This document shows positions 1 through 8,586 of a DNA stretch of 64,000 nucleotides, piece by piece. Both the position numbers and the translations under genes were made by a program. This DNA comes from Pseudomonas sp. 10-1B (GTDB taxonomy: Bacteria; Pseudomonadota; Gammaproteobacteria; Pseudomonadales; Pseudomonadaceae). The stretch lies in contig NZ_JYKS01000001.1 in assembly GCF_000935045.1 (NCBI RefSeq), positions 186,001 through 250,000 on the forward strand. The letters are read 5' to 3'. Position 1 is the stretch's first letter, and each line of letters begins with the position of its first letter. Under the pieces are notes generated by a model. That model worked only from the letters and a program-made list of their open reading frames with translations. It did no database searches and was not told the DNA's origin.

Positions 1-1
1 C

Positions 2-820
2 AGCGCCGTAGTGCCACTGGGGCGCGCGCTGGAGGACATCACCGCGCGCTACGACAGCGAACTGCGGCGCAGCATTCGCAAGAGCCGCCCGCTGTACCAG
101 ATGCGTCAGACCCTGTCGGACGACGAGATCGCCATGGCTGACCGCGACCTGCTGCGCCCCTATGCCAGTGCCCGGCAGGGCATCCACGCCGCGCAATTCC
201 CTACGGATGAGGTATTTCGCATCGCCAAGGGCGTCGGCCGGCTCGACTTGATCACCTTGGGCGACGAGGTCATCGGCTGCCACCTTGGCTGCGAAGTGGC
301 ACGTGGCGGCAAGCGTTACTGGAGCACCTTGCGTTTCGGCTATTGCGAGGCGGTGTTCAGCGATGCCAGGAAGTTGCGCGAGGTGAATTCGATCACCACC
401 TTCATGGCCCTTGAATGGGCACTGGAGCAGGGCTACGACTACTACGACATCGGCCTGTGCCTGGCACGGCCGGACGACGGCTTGTTGAAATGGAAGCGCC
501 GCCGCGGTGGCGATATCGATTCGCTGGGCAATCATGCCTACCTGTTTGTCCGCTTGCCCAAGACCGGCACGGCGAAGTTTCTCTGGGACACACCGATGTT
601 CGCGATGGAAGGCGACAAGCTCACGCTGCACCTGGGGCTGCCCGAGGGGCCGAGCGATGAGGAAGTTGCCAGCCGCTACCACGAAATGGTGTTTGGCGGC
701 CTGCACAAGATCTACCTCTATGGTGGCGACGCTGCGGGTGAGTCGTTCATGGAAACCTTGCGTAGCCGTTATGCCAACCTGCAGTCGCCGCCCAGTATGG
801 AAAGGGTCATGTGCAACTGA
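2..820 (+). CDS. GNAT/FemAB-like acyltransferase, 5' end cut off by the window
   Basis: The frame is open from base 2, so the true start lies upstream of the window; an internal GTG at 11 is only the first possible start seen. The visible 269 residues have the look of an acetyltransferase with the GNAT/FemAB fold. Supporting features are a run resembling the acceptor-binding region (HAAQFPTDEVFRIA), a central segment ending in an aromatic beta strand (YDYYDIGLCLARPDDG) and the KWKRRRGG stretch typical of FemAB-like proteins. Substrate is not deducible. The stop is followed by 63 bases before an AraC-type regulator on the same strand. Family assignment is by overall resemblance only. Confidence 0.5.
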   Translation, partial: SAVVPLGRALEDITARYDSELRRSIRKSRPLYQMRQTLSDDEIAMADRDLLRPYASARQGIHAAQFPTDEVFRIAKGVGRLDLITLGDEVIGCHLGCEVARGGKRYWSTLRFGYCEAVFSDARKLREVNSITTFMALEWALEQGYDYYDIGLCLARPDDGLLKWKRRRGGDIDSLGNHAYLFVRLPKTGTAKFLWDTPMFAMEGDKLTLHLGLPEGPSDEEVASRYHEMVFGGLHKIYLYGGDAAGESFMETLRSRYANLQSPPSMERVMCN

Positions 821-883
821 CCTGTTGCCGTGATAAGCGTGTAGTATCTGGGCACATCGCAGTAGCAGCCAGCGGGGCTAGGG

Positions 884-1669
884 ATGATCGAGGTATCACG
901 GTTCTGGCGCGACCCTGCGTTGCCTTTCATCGAAGCCCGGCGGGTAGGGGATGGCCGCCAGGTGTGCTACGCCGCACATTCCCACGAGAGCTTTTCCATC
1001 GGGGTGATCACCGCAGGGCGCAGCACCTACCTGAACGGCGACCAGCGCATCGAGGTGGCGGCGGGTACCACGGTGTTGATGAACCCGGGCGTGGTACATG
1101 CCTGCAACCCCATTGCTGGGGAGCCGTGGTCGTACCTGATGCTGTTCGTCGACTGGCCGTGGCTGCAGGCGTTGGGGTTTGCCTTGCCGGCACAGACCTG
1201 GAGCACTTCAGCGGTCTTGTATTGGCGGCTGTTACAGGCCTCTGCCGACCTGTTCGATGCCCGCCTGGCGGATCGTGAAGCCCGCCTGGCTGCCCTGTTC
1301 AGTGCATTGCCAGGCTTGCTTGGCGGCAATGCCAGTGTGGGCGGCGAGGGCAACCCGCGGCTGGACGCGGCGGCGGCTTTCATCCGCGCCCATCGCAGCG
1401 ACCCGCTGAGCCTGGAGGATATCTGCGCGGCCTGCGGCCTGTCGCGTTCCTACCTGATTCGTGCGTTCCGCCAACGTTTCGGCCTGACGCCGCATGGCTA
1501 TCTGCTCGACCAACGCGTGCAACTGGCCCGCGCGCAGTTGCGCCAAGGCCGGGCGATTGCCGAGGTGGCGCAGGAGGCCGGGTTTGCCGACCAGGCGCAC
1601 CTGCAGCGGGCATTCAAACAGCATTTGGCCGCAACACCGGGGCATTACCGCAACGCCGACGTCAGATGA
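884..1669 (+). CDS. AraC-family transcriptional regulator
   Basis: This 261-residue protein has the two-domain AraC layout. The N-terminal cupin-like effector domain (about residues 10-95, with HSHESFSIGVI and an MNPGVVHACNP strand) is followed by two helix-turn-helix units in the last 100 residues (SLEDICAACGLSRSYLIRAF and AIAEVAQEAGFADQAHLQRAF). Regulators of this shape often control a neighbouring exporter. The convergent LysE-type gene overlaps its 3' end by 8 bases, so it may be the target or simply a partner. The effector is unknown. The start ATG has only a weak GGGGCTAGGG ribosome site. Confidence 0.85.
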   Translation: MIEVSRFWRDPALPFIEARRVGDGRQVCYAAHSHESFSIGVITAGRSTYLNGDQRIEVAAGTTVLMNPGVVHACNPIAGEPWSYLMLFVDWPWLQALGFALPAQTWSTSAVLYWRLLQASADLFDARLADREARLAALFSALPGLLGGNASVGGEGNPRLDAAAAFIRAHRSDPLSLEDICAACGLSRSYLIRAFRQRFGLTPHGYLLDQRVQLARAQLRQGRAIAEVAQEAGFADQAHLQRAFKQHLAATPGHYRNADVR

Positions 1670-2243
1670 CCAGATAAACCGCGCTGCCCACCAGCAACAC
1701 TGCCAGGCCCCGATTGAGCAGGCGCATGTGCCGTGGGTTGCCCAGATACTGACGAACAACGCTCCCGGCCCACGCCCAACTGGCCACTGAAATGAAGCAG
1801 ATCGGCCCGTAGATCCAGGTAAACAGCCATAGCAAGTGCTGTTCACCGCCGGTATAGGCGCCGATCCCGGCCACCGCCGCCAACCAGGCCTTGGGGTTGA
1901 GCCATTGCATTGCTGCACCGTGCCAGGCCGACGGTGCTGGCGCGGCATCGCCGCTGGCCAGTTGTCCGTTGTCGGCTGCCAGTTTCCACGCCATGTACAG
2001 CAGAAACACCACGCCGCCCCAGTGCAACAGCACGCCCAGCAATGGCCAGCGCAGCAGCAATTGATGCAGGCCCAGCCCGACCAGTACCAGCAGCAGGCAG
2101 AAGCCCAGCGTGGCACCGGCCACATGCGCCAGGCTGGCGCGCAGGCCATGGCGGGCACCGCTGCCCAACGCAACGATGTTGACCGGGCCGGGGGAGATCG
2201 AAGCCGCCAGTGCAAAAGCGGCCATGGACAGGGAAAGGCTCAT
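1662..2243 (-). CDS. LysE/RhtB-family amino-acid exporter
   Basis: A 193-residue inner-membrane protein with about six hydrophobic segments. It carries the family signature near the N-terminus (ISPGPVNIVALGSGARHG) and the later MQWLNPKAWLAAVAG segment, so it most likely exports an amino acid or related small metabolite by proton antiport. The ATG at 2243 gives a normal family length. A second in-frame ATG at 2276 would add 11 residues, and neither has a strong ribosome site. It converges on the AraC-type gene with an 8-base overlap of the coding ends. The exported substrate cannot be told from sequence. Confidence 0.85.
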   Translation of the reverse strand: MSLSLSMAAFALAASISPGPVNIVALGSGARHGLRASLAHVAGATLGFCLLLVLVGLGLHQLLLRWPLLGVLLHWGGVVFLLYMAWKLAADNGQLASGDAAPAPSAWHGAAMQWLNPKAWLAAVAGIGAYTGGEQHLLWLFTWIYGPICFISVASWAWAGSVVRQYLGNPRHMRLLNRGLAVLLVGSAVYLVI

Positions 2244-2456
2244 GGGGGAGTCCGTCTGGTTGGAGGAGGCCTTCATCCTCGGGCTTCGACAAGCTGGCGG
2301 TATTGAAGAAAAGTACCCACTCCGCCGCCGGGGCGACTGTATTGATCCCTGCTTGCTCCTGAGGCTTACGCCCGAAGTGTTGCTTCCGGGCGTAACCCGG
2401 TCGTGGGTCCGAATCATCGCGCCTCGCTCACCGGCCCAAAGCACCTGCCAACTCGC

Positions 2457-2474
2457 TCCAAGGCAGCATATCTG
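2457..2474 (+). promoter_or_regulatory. putative PQQ-regulon motif upstream of porin
   Basis: The sequence TCCAAGGCAGCATATCTG matches the CCAA-R-G-Y-AG-Y-A motif found at six other intergenic sites in the PQQ alcohol-oxidation island. It lies about 60 bases before the porin start, the same distance as the copies before the FIST gene and pqqA. The binding protein is not known; PedR1/AgmR or PedR2 are the obvious candidates. Confidence 0.5.
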
Positions 2475-2534
2475 GCTGTTCGCCAGCTTCTGATAATCGC
2501 CTCCGACATCGAGTCCCCGATTTTGGAGCGCGCC

Positions 2535-3722
2535 ATGCACAACAACAATAAGCACCTGCCGCCTCGTTTCCTGGCGGCTGCCATCGTCAGCTTTTCGAGC
2601 CTGGGCCTGAGCGCTGTCGCCGAGGCCGAGATCATGCTGTACGACAAGGACCAGACGACGTTTTCCACCGATGGCTATATCAACGCCTTCTACGTCAACA
2701 GCGATGTCGACCGCGCGGGCGACCAGTACGATCGCCGCCAGTCGCGGGTGAAGATGGGGTTTCTGCCCAACTACCTGGGCTTCAACATGGGTAAGCAGGT
2801 GGATGAGCTGAAGCTCGGGGCGCGCGCCTCGTTCTGGGTCACCATCAACGACAGCGAAACCAATGGCACTGACACTGCCATCGACGTGCGCCAGTTCTAC
2901 GGCACCGTGGCCAACCCCGAGTGGGGCGAGGTGCTGATCGGCAAGGACTTCGGGTTGTTCGCCCGTTCCAACATCCTGCTCGACGAACTGCTGGCCGGTT
3001 ATGGCCAGGTCAGCGATACCCTGGGGCTGGTGGACGGGGGCGGGGTGTCGTTCGGCAACATCGGCAGCGGTTACCCGTACCCATTCCCCACGTCGCAGAT
3101 CACCTACCGTACACCGGTGATGGACGGCCTGCGGGTGGCAGTGGGCATCATGGACCCGGTGGACACCAACGACAGTAGCCCAACCGGCAAGGCCTACCAG
3201 GAAAACCCTCGCACCGAAAGCGAGATCACCTACCAGTTCGACCTGGGCGGGGCGCAGATCTACAGCTGGGTCAACGGTAGCTACCAGACCTCCGACAACA
3301 CTGACCCTGCGGTGCAGTCGGTCACCTCCAAAGGCGTGGGTTATGGCGTGCAGGCCAAGATGGGTGGGCTGTCGCTGACCGGCTCGGGGTTCCAGGCCAA
3401 GGGCATCAACCCGTTCTTCACCAACAATGCCGGCGAGCCGGTTTTGCGTAATGTCGACAGTGATGGCTACCTGCTGCAGGGGTCGTACAAGATCGGCAAG
3501 AACCGTGTGGCGCTGTCCTATGGCAAGACCAAGGACGATGGTAACGGCGCGGTGGGCAGTGGTGCGGATTACGAGACCCGCGGCGTGGCGCTGTTCCATG
3601 ACGTCAACGACAACCTCAAGCTGGTGGCCGAGTACAACCAGTTTTCCATCGACGGGCATGACAGCAGTGCGCAGAACGAAGACACCGATACCTTCGCGGT
3701 GGGGGCGGTGTTGACCTGGTAA
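2535..3722 (+). CDS. general porin (Gram-negative porin, Porin_4-like), PQQ island
   Basis: A 395-residue outer-membrane protein. A cleavable signal peptide (about residues 1-31, ending near AVAEAE) is followed by a repeated beta-strand pattern and a C-terminal aromatic residue (AVGAVLTW), as expected for a 16-strand porin barrel. The ATG at 2535 is preferred because a GGAGCG ribosome site precedes it and the signal peptide starts there, although the frame is open upstream. Its position next to the alcohol-oxidation genes, with the shared island motif 60 bases upstream, suggests that it admits alcohols or related substrates to the periplasm. That role is inferred. Confidence 0.85.
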   Translation: MHNNNKHLPPRFLAAAIVSFSSLGLSAVAEAEIMLYDKDQTTFSTDGYINAFYVNSDVDRAGDQYDRRQSRVKMGFLPNYLGFNMGKQVDELKLGARASFWVTINDSETNGTDTAIDVRQFYGTVANPEWGEVLIGKDFGLFARSNILLDELLAGYGQVSDTLGLVDGGGVSFGNIGSGYPYPFPTSQITYRTPVMDGLRVAVGIMDPVDTNDSSPTGKAYQENPRTESEITYQFDLGGAQIYSWVNGSYQTSDNTDPAVQSVTSKGVGYGVQAKMGGLSLTGSGFQAKGINPFFTNNAGEPVLRNVDSDGYLLQGSYKIGKNRVALSYGKTKDDGNGAVGSGADYETRGVALFHDVNDNLKLVAEYNQFSIDGHDSSAQNEDTDTFAVGAVLTW

Positions 3723-3743
3723 GACGTTGGGGCTGCTGCGCAG

Positions 3744-3841
3744 CCCTTTCGCGACACAAGGCCGCTCCCACATAGACCGCGCAAACCCAAATTACGAGGT
3801 GTACGCGGACATTGTGGGAGCGGCCTTGTGTCGCGAAAGGG
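3744..3841. repeat. REP pair between porin and FIST gene
   Basis: Two long complementary arms (CCCTTTCGCGACACAAGGCC... and its reverse complement ending at 3841) flank a 40-base AT-richer loop and could form a large hairpin. The GGGAGCGGCC core is that of Pseudomonas REP elements. It sits just after the porin stop and may act as transcript end or mRNA stabiliser. Confidence 0.75.
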
Positions 3842-3905
3842 CCGCACAGCGGCCCCAGCAATTTCAAGTGAGCAACATTACTCCCATGGAACCGCCCACC
3901 CGCTA

Positions 3906-3923
3906 CCCAAGTAGCATTCGTCC
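3906..3923 (+). promoter_or_regulatory. putative PQQ-regulon motif upstream of FIST gene
   Basis: CCCAAGTAGCATTCGTCC shares the core AGTAGCATTCG with the copy before pqqA (16460-16481) and GCATTCG with the copy before pedF (13514-13533). It ends 51 bases before the FIST start codon. Confidence 0.55.
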
Positions 3924-3974
3924 TCCGAGGCGCCCTTCGTACACTCATCGCTCAGCCCCGCGCCGGAGACCACC

Positions 3975-5138
3975 ATGCAGCAGGCTCACAACGACGGTGT
4001 GGTCAGCGCCATGTCCCAGGCAACCGACGCCCGGTTGGCAGCCCAGGAACTGGCGCGGCACTTGCTGCACCCGCACCTGGGCTTCGTGCTGTTCTTCTGC
4101 TCCGCCGAATACGACCTGCAGGTGCTGGGCCAGGCCTTGGAGCAGGGTTTTGGCGGCATTCGCCTGGTGGGCTGCACCAGCGCTGGCGAAATCACCCCGC
4201 TGGGCTACGGCCGCAATTGCGTGACGGCGGTGGGGTTCGATCATCGGCACTTTTCCATCGCCACCGAGCTGATCGACGAAATGGAGCGCTTCAGCCTGAT
4301 CGATGCGCAGCAGATGGTCGAGCGGCTGGTCGGCAACTGTCGCAGCAATACCCTGGCGCCAATCAAGGGCCACAGCTTTGCCCTGACCCTGCTCGATGGC
4401 TTGTCCAGCCGCGAGGAAATGGTACTGGCTGCCCTCAGCGCGGCCCTGGGGGACATTCCGCATTTTGGCGGCTCGGCTGGCGACGACAACTACCTGACCC
4501 GCACCCATGTGTACTTCGGCGGCACCTTCCACAACGGCGCGGCAGTGGTGGTGCTGGTCAATACCTGGCTCGACTTCGAAGTGTTCACCACGCACCACAT
4601 CCTGCCACGCCAGGAAAAACTGGTGGTCACCGGTGCCGACAGCGCCCAGCGTCGGGTTTTCGAACTGAATGCCGAGCCCGCTGCCGAGGAGTACGCGCGG
4701 CATATCGGCGTGCCGGTGGCCGAACTCGACCACCGGGTATTCGCCGCCCACCCGTTGGCCGTTCGCATCCACGATCAGTATTACGTGCGGGCGATCCAAC
4801 AAGTGCACCCGGACCTGAGCCTGAGTTTCTACTGTGCGGTGGAAAACGGCATCGTGCTCACGGCCATGGCCCCAGGCCCGCTGTTGCCGAACCTGCATCA
4901 GCTGTTCGACGGGCTGCACCGGCGCCTTGGCCCGCTGCTGCTGACCATCGGTTGCGACTGTTTCCTGCGGCGCCTGGAGCTGGAAGGCCAGCACAGCCTG
5001 GAGCAGGTCGGTGCGTTCCTGCGGGAGCAGTGGGTGATGGGGTTCAACACCTATGGAGAACAGTTCAATGGCATGCACATCAACCAGACCTTCACTGGGG
5101 TCGCCATTGCCCGCAGCCGGCCTCCAGTCAGTCGCTGA
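3975..5138 (+). CDS. FIST-domain signal-sensing protein
   Basis: A 387-residue soluble protein made of an N-terminal FIST domain (about 35-215, with GCTSAGEITPLGYG and FGGSAGDDN) and a C-terminal FIST_C domain (about 215-365). FIST proteins are predicted small-ligand sensors that are often encoded beside or fused to signal transduction proteins. The 3' end overlaps the start of the hybrid histidine kinase by about 70 bases, so the pair is almost certainly cotranscribed and translationally coupled; this protein probably supplies the input for that kinase. The island motif lies 51 bases upstream. Ligand unknown. Confidence 0.85.
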   Translation: MQQAHNDGVVSAMSQATDARLAAQELARHLLHPHLGFVLFFCSAEYDLQVLGQALEQGFGGIRLVGCTSAGEITPLGYGRNCVTAVGFDHRHFSIATELIDEMERFSLIDAQQMVERLVGNCRSNTLAPIKGHSFALTLLDGLSSREEMVLAALSAALGDIPHFGGSAGDDNYLTRTHVYFGGTFHNGAAVVVLVNTWLDFEVFTTHHILPRQEKLVVTGADSAQRRVFELNAEPAAEEYARHIGVPVAELDHRVFAAHPLAVRIHDQYYVRAIQQVHPDLSLSFYCAVENGIVLTAMAPGPLLPNLHQLFDGLHRRLGPLLLTIGCDCFLRRLELEGQHSLEQVGAFLREQWVMGFNTYGEQFNGMHINQTFTGVAIARSRPPVSR

Positions 5139-7026
5139 ACTGCAGGCCCAGGTCGCCCGGCTGCAGCGCGAAAACCACAAGCTGCAGCGGATCAATGGCG
5201 CGCTGATCGAACGTGTCGAATCTGGTGTAACGCGAGGCAACGACCCCTATGCGGCGTTCCAGCATTCGGTGGTGCTGGCCGAGCAGGTGCGTGAACGCAC
5301 AGATGCCCTGAACCAGGCCATGGCTGAGCTCAAGGCCGTCAACCACTTGCTCAGTGAGGCCCGGCAGCGGGCCGAGACTGCCCACCAGCACCAGATTCGC
5401 CTGATTACCGACAATGTCCCGGCGCTGATCGCTTACTTGAACGCCGATCTGGTCTACGAGTTCACCAACAAGGTTTACGAACAATGGTATTGCTGGCCGC
5501 ACGGCGTGATGCTTGGCCAGAGCCTGCGCGAGGCCCACAGCGAGCAGCACTACCAGCGCCTGGAAACCTACGTGGCGCGGGCATTGGCGGGGGAGAGCGT
5601 GACCTTCGAGTTTGCCGAAACCAACAGCAACGGTCAGGAGCGCTACATGCTGCGCTCCTATGTACCGAACCGCCTGGCCAACGGCGAAGTGGTGGGCATC
5701 TTCGTGCTGATCCGTGACATCACCGAGCGCCGTAATACCGCGCAGGCGCTGCACCAGGCCTATCAGCACCTGGAGCAACGGGTACGCGAGCGCACCGCTG
5801 AACTGACCAACCTCAACGAGCAACTGCTGCGCGAGATCGATGAGCGCAGCCGGGTCGAATCACGCCTGCGCGAGGCCAAGCGCGAGGCCGAGCAAGCCAA
5901 CCTGTCGAAAACCAAGTTCCTCGCCGCAGTCAGCCATGACCTGTTGCAACCGCTGAACGCGGCACGGCTGTTCACCAGCGCCTTGCTCGAACTGCGCGAG
6001 CCGCAAAACAGTGCTCACCTGGTGCGTAATGTCAGCAACTCTCTGGAGGACGTGGAGAATTTGTTAGGCACCCTGGTGGATATTTCCAAGCTCGACGCCG
6101 GGGTGATCAAGGCCGATGTCGCGCCCTTCGTCCTCAGCGAACTGATGGACAACCTCGCCGCCGAATACGCCCAGATGGCGCGCAGCGAGGGGCTGGAGCT
6201 GCACTTCGTGGGCTGTTCTGCAGTGGTGCGCAGTGACATTCAGCTGCTGGCGCGGATTCTGCGCAACCTGCTCAGCAATGCCATCCGCTACACCCGCAGC
6301 GGCCGTGTGGTGCTGGGCTGTCGGCGCCAGCGCGGCTGCCTGCGGATCGAAGTGTGGGACAGCGGCGTCGGCATTGCCGAAGAGCGCCTTGAAGAGATTT
6401 TCCAGGAGTTCAAGCGTGGTGATGTACAGCGTCCGGACCAGGACCGTGGGTTGGGCCTGGGCCTGGCGATCGTGGAAAAGATCAGCGGCATCCTCGGCCA
6501 CCGGATTCGCGTGCGTTCATGGCCGGGCAAAGGTTCGGTGTTCGCCGTCGAAGTACCGCTGAGCGCAACCGCGCCCAAAGCCCAGCCGTGCCAGGCGATC
6601 TGCGAACCGCTGCTCGAGCGCCTGCGCGGGGCACGGGTGTGGGTACTGGACAACGATGCGGCGATTTGCTCCGGCATGCGCACATTGCTGGAAGGCTGGG
6701 GTTGCCGGGTGGTCACCGCGCTGTCGGAGGAAGACCTGGCGCGGCAGGTGGACAACTACCACGCCAAGGCTGACCTGCTGATCGCTGACTATCACCTGGA
6801 CAACGACTGCAATGGCGTCGATGCGGTGGCGCGAATCAATGCCCGTCGCGCCCTGCCAATACCGGTGTTGATGATCACCGCCAACTACAGCAACGAACTC
6901 AAGCAGCAAATCCGCGAGTTGGGCCATACCCTGATGCACAAACCGGTACGGCCGATGAAACTCAAGACTGCGATGAGCCACCTGCTGGCCGGCCGCGAGG
7001 CACAACCCCTTCAGCGGCGCAGGTAG
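5068..7026 (+). CDS. hybrid sensor histidine kinase/response regulator (ErcS'-like)
   Basis: A 652-residue cytoplasmic kinase with no membrane segment. It has a coiled coil (about 10-100), a PAS domain (about 105-225), a second coiled coil, a dimerisation/phosphoacceptor domain with the H-box [18 protein letters not shown], an ATPase domain ending in [12 protein letters not shown], and a C-terminal receiver with [14 protein letters not shown]. The ATG at 5068 is chosen because GGAGA lies 8 bases before it; an ATG at 5053 is also in frame. The layout (FIST, this kinase, convergent AgmR-type regulator) matches the P. aeruginosa ercS'/erbR neighbourhood. It overlaps the FIST gene at its 5' end and the convergent regulator by 16 bases. 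Confidence 0.88.
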   Translation: MACTSTRPSLGSPLPAAGLQSVAELQAQVARLQRENHKLQRINGALIERVESGVTRGNDPYAAFQHSVVLAEQVRERTDALNQAMAELKAVNHLLSEARQRAETAHQHQIRLITDNVPALIAYLNADLVYEFTNKVYEQWYCWPHGVMLGQSLREAHSEQHYQRLETYVARALAGESVTFEFAETNSNGQERYMLRSYVPNRLANGEVVGIFVLIRDITERRNTAQALHQAYQHLEQRVRERTAELTNLNEQLLREIDERSRVESRLREAKREAEQANLSKTKFLAAVSHDLLQPLNAARLFTSALLELREPQNSAHLVRNVSNSLEDVENLLGTLVDISKLDAGVIKADVAPFVLSELMDNLAAEYAQMARSEGLELHFVGCSAVVRSDIQLLARILRNLLSNAIRYTRSGRVVLGCRRQRGCLRIEVWDSGVGIAEERLEEIFQEFKRGDVQRPDQDRGLGLGLAIVEKISGILGHRIRVRSWPGKGSVFAVEVPLSATAPKAQPCQAICEPLLERLRGARVWVLDNDAAICSGMRTLLEGWGCRVVTALSEEDLARQVDNYHAKADLLIADYHLDNDCNGVDAVARINARRALPIPVLMITANYSNELKQQIRELGHTLMHKPVRPMKLKTAMSHLLAGREAQPLQRRR

Positions 7027-7676
7027 TCGGCAAAATCGATATCGCCGGCACTGAGGATCGCCTGTACCCGGTTGTGCACGTTGAGTTTGCGCAGGATCGC
7101 CGAAACATGGGCCTTGACCGTGGTTTCGGCGATATCCAGGGTGTAGGCGATCTGCTTGTTCGATTCGCCCTTGGCCATGCGTTCGAGTACCAGCAGTTGC
7201 TTGCGGGTCAGGGCTTGCAGCATCTCGGGCGGGAAGCTCGGGGCATCGTTCAGGCGCCGGCTGGTGCTGCTCTTCTGAGCGCGAATGATGTCGGGCGGCA
7301 GGTAGACATTGCCGTTGAGGATTTGCTCGATCGCCTCGATCATCTGCGAGCGCGGCGAGGACTTGGTGATGAAGCCCACGGCGCCGTAGGTGATGGCCTG
7401 CAGCACGATCTGCTTTTCCTGCTCGGCCGAGACGATCACCACCGGCGTGGTCGGTGCCTCGTTGCGCAGTGTGATCAGGCCATTGAGGCCATGCATGCCG
7501 GGCATGTTCAGGTCGAGCAGGATCAGGTCGAGGTCGTCATGCGCCTGGGTCAATGCCAGGGCGCTGTCCAGGTCGGCAGTTTCCATGACTTCGCTGCCGG
7601 GGAAACCATCGCTGATGACATTGTGGATGGCTTCGCGAAACAGTGGGTGATCGTCGGCAATCAGAATTTTGTACAT
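7011..7676 (-). CDS. pedR1: LuxR-family response regulator, AgmR/ErbR/PedR1 type
   Basis: A 221-residue response regulator. The receiver domain (1-120) has the acidic pair IADDHPLF, the phosphoacceptor in [13 protein letters not shown] and the conserved Lys in GFITKSSP. A NarL/LuxR helix-turn-helix follows (about 150-210, [22 protein letters not shown]). Proteins of this type (AgmR in P. putida, ErbR in P. aeruginosa) activate PQQ-dependent alcohol oxidation genes. Its location inside the island and beside a hybrid kinase supports the assignment. It is convergent with the kinase (16-base overlap). The CXXCW gene lies upstream in the same direction, 58 bases away. Confidence 0.85.
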   Translation of the reverse strand: MYKILIADDHPLFREAIHNVISDGFPGSEVMETADLDSALALTQAHDDLDLILLDLNMPGMHGLNGLITLRNEAPTTPVVIVSAEQEKQIVLQAITYGAVGFITKSSPRSQMIEAIEQILNGNVYLPPDIIRAQKSSTSRRLNDAPSFPPEMLQALTRKQLLVLERMAKGESNKQIAYTLDIAETTVKAHVSAILRKLNVHNRVQAILSAGDIDFADYLRR

Positions 7677-7734
7677 GGCCTTTTCACCTCGTTCTTGTTG
7701 GATGGGGCAGGGCTAGCGCACGCCGGCGGTCACT

Positions 7735-8295
7735 TCAGGGAAAGGGCTCGGGCTGTGCCGGCTGAAGCGGCAGGTTGGCCTCCTGCCAGGCGTCCAGGCC
7801 GTCGCGGTACCAATACAGATTCTTATAGCCCAGGGTCGCCGCGCGTTTTACCGCGTTCCAGCTTAACCAGCAATCGGCGCGGCAGTAAAAGACCAGCGGT
7901 TGGTCCGTGCGCCCGGCGGTGGCTTTTTGCAGGTTGCGCACCAAGTAATCCTGCCAGGCCGGGCTCAGCTCGCCGTCGCCGGTATTGGCCAGCCAGAGGC
8001 TGCCAGGGAGGTTGGCGTGGGGTTGCTCTTCGATGAAGCGGCCTTTCAGCCATTGCCGACGATAGACGTCGATCAGCACCGGCCTGGGTGTCTGGCCCAG
8101 CAAGTCTTGCAGCGCGGCCGTGTCGATGACCCGGGCGCCATCGACCTGGGGCGGTGTCGGGCTGCGATAGAGGGCGCTGCGGTAGCCTTGGGCGGAAAAC
8201 AGCGGTGTGGTGTCGGCTTGGGCGACGCCCAGCGACAGACTCAGTGAAAGGGCCACCAGCAAAGGGTGCGGCAGCCTGGGCACGGCATGTGGCAT
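7735..8295 (-). CDS. PQQ-dependent catabolism-associated CXXCW rhodanese-like periplasmic protein
   Basis: A 186-residue exported protein with a signal peptide of about 24 residues (ending GVAQADT) and a rhodanese-like domain. The family signature is the motif FYCRADCWLSWNAVKRA, i.e. C-x3-C-W in this copy. Proteins of this family occur only beside PQQ-dependent dehydrogenase systems; their biochemical role is unsettled. The ATG at 8295 is chosen because it starts the signal peptide and an AAGGAT site precedes it; longer in-frame versions would read through intergenic DNA. It is divergent from the sensor kinase gene across a 291-base region with two copies of the island motif. Confidence 0.82.
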   Translation of the reverse strand: MPHAVPRLPHPLLVALSLSLSLGVAQADTTPLFSAQGYRSALYRSPTPPQVDGARVIDTAALQDLLGQTPRPVLIDVYRRQWLKGRFIEEQPHANLPGSLWLANTGDGELSPAWQDYLVRNLQKATAGRTDQPLVFYCRADCWLSWNAVKRAATLGYKNLYWYRDGLDAWQEANLPLQPAQPEPFP

Positions 8296-8374
8296 GGGAT
8301 TTATCCTTTTTGTTATAGGCCCATTACATGCCGGCGGCGGTGCTTTGTGAATGCGACGATAGACAGCAAAGGCA

Positions 8375-8393
8375 GTACCAAAGTAGTAGACGG
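8375..8393 (+). promoter_or_regulatory. putative PQQ-regulon motif (first of two in divergent region)
   Basis: GTACCAAAGTAGTAGACGG is nearly the same as the second copy at 8494-8508 (GTACCAA-R-GTAGTA in both). It lies between the divergent CXXCW and sensor-kinase genes, 80 bases from the former's start. Confidence 0.5.
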
Positions 8394-8493
8394 ACGGGAT
8401 TGAGAAGGGAAGCCAAGGCGTCACACGACAGATGGCGCCAGCATGGGAAGCCCACCGCGAAGGGGGAAATATGCAGAAAGTAGCGCTCGGCCG

Positions 8494-8508
8494 GTACCAA
8501 GGTAGTAA
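8494..8508 (+). promoter_or_regulatory. putative PQQ-regulon motif (second of two in divergent region)
   Basis: GTACCAAGGTAGTAA repeats the element at 8375 with a spacing of 119 bases, and ends 78 bases before the sensor-kinase start codon. Confidence 0.5.
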
Positions 8509-8586
8509 TTCACCACGGGAGCCTCGGTCTTACGATGGGCTACCGCCCTTGACCCTGGCGGCTGCAACCCTGAGGAGAACTGCCCC

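Noticed and set aside
1232..2215. 327-codon minus-strand frame over AraC and LysE genes
   Set aside because: Trp/Cys-rich shadow frame; the LysE-type product lies in another frame with a clear family signature.
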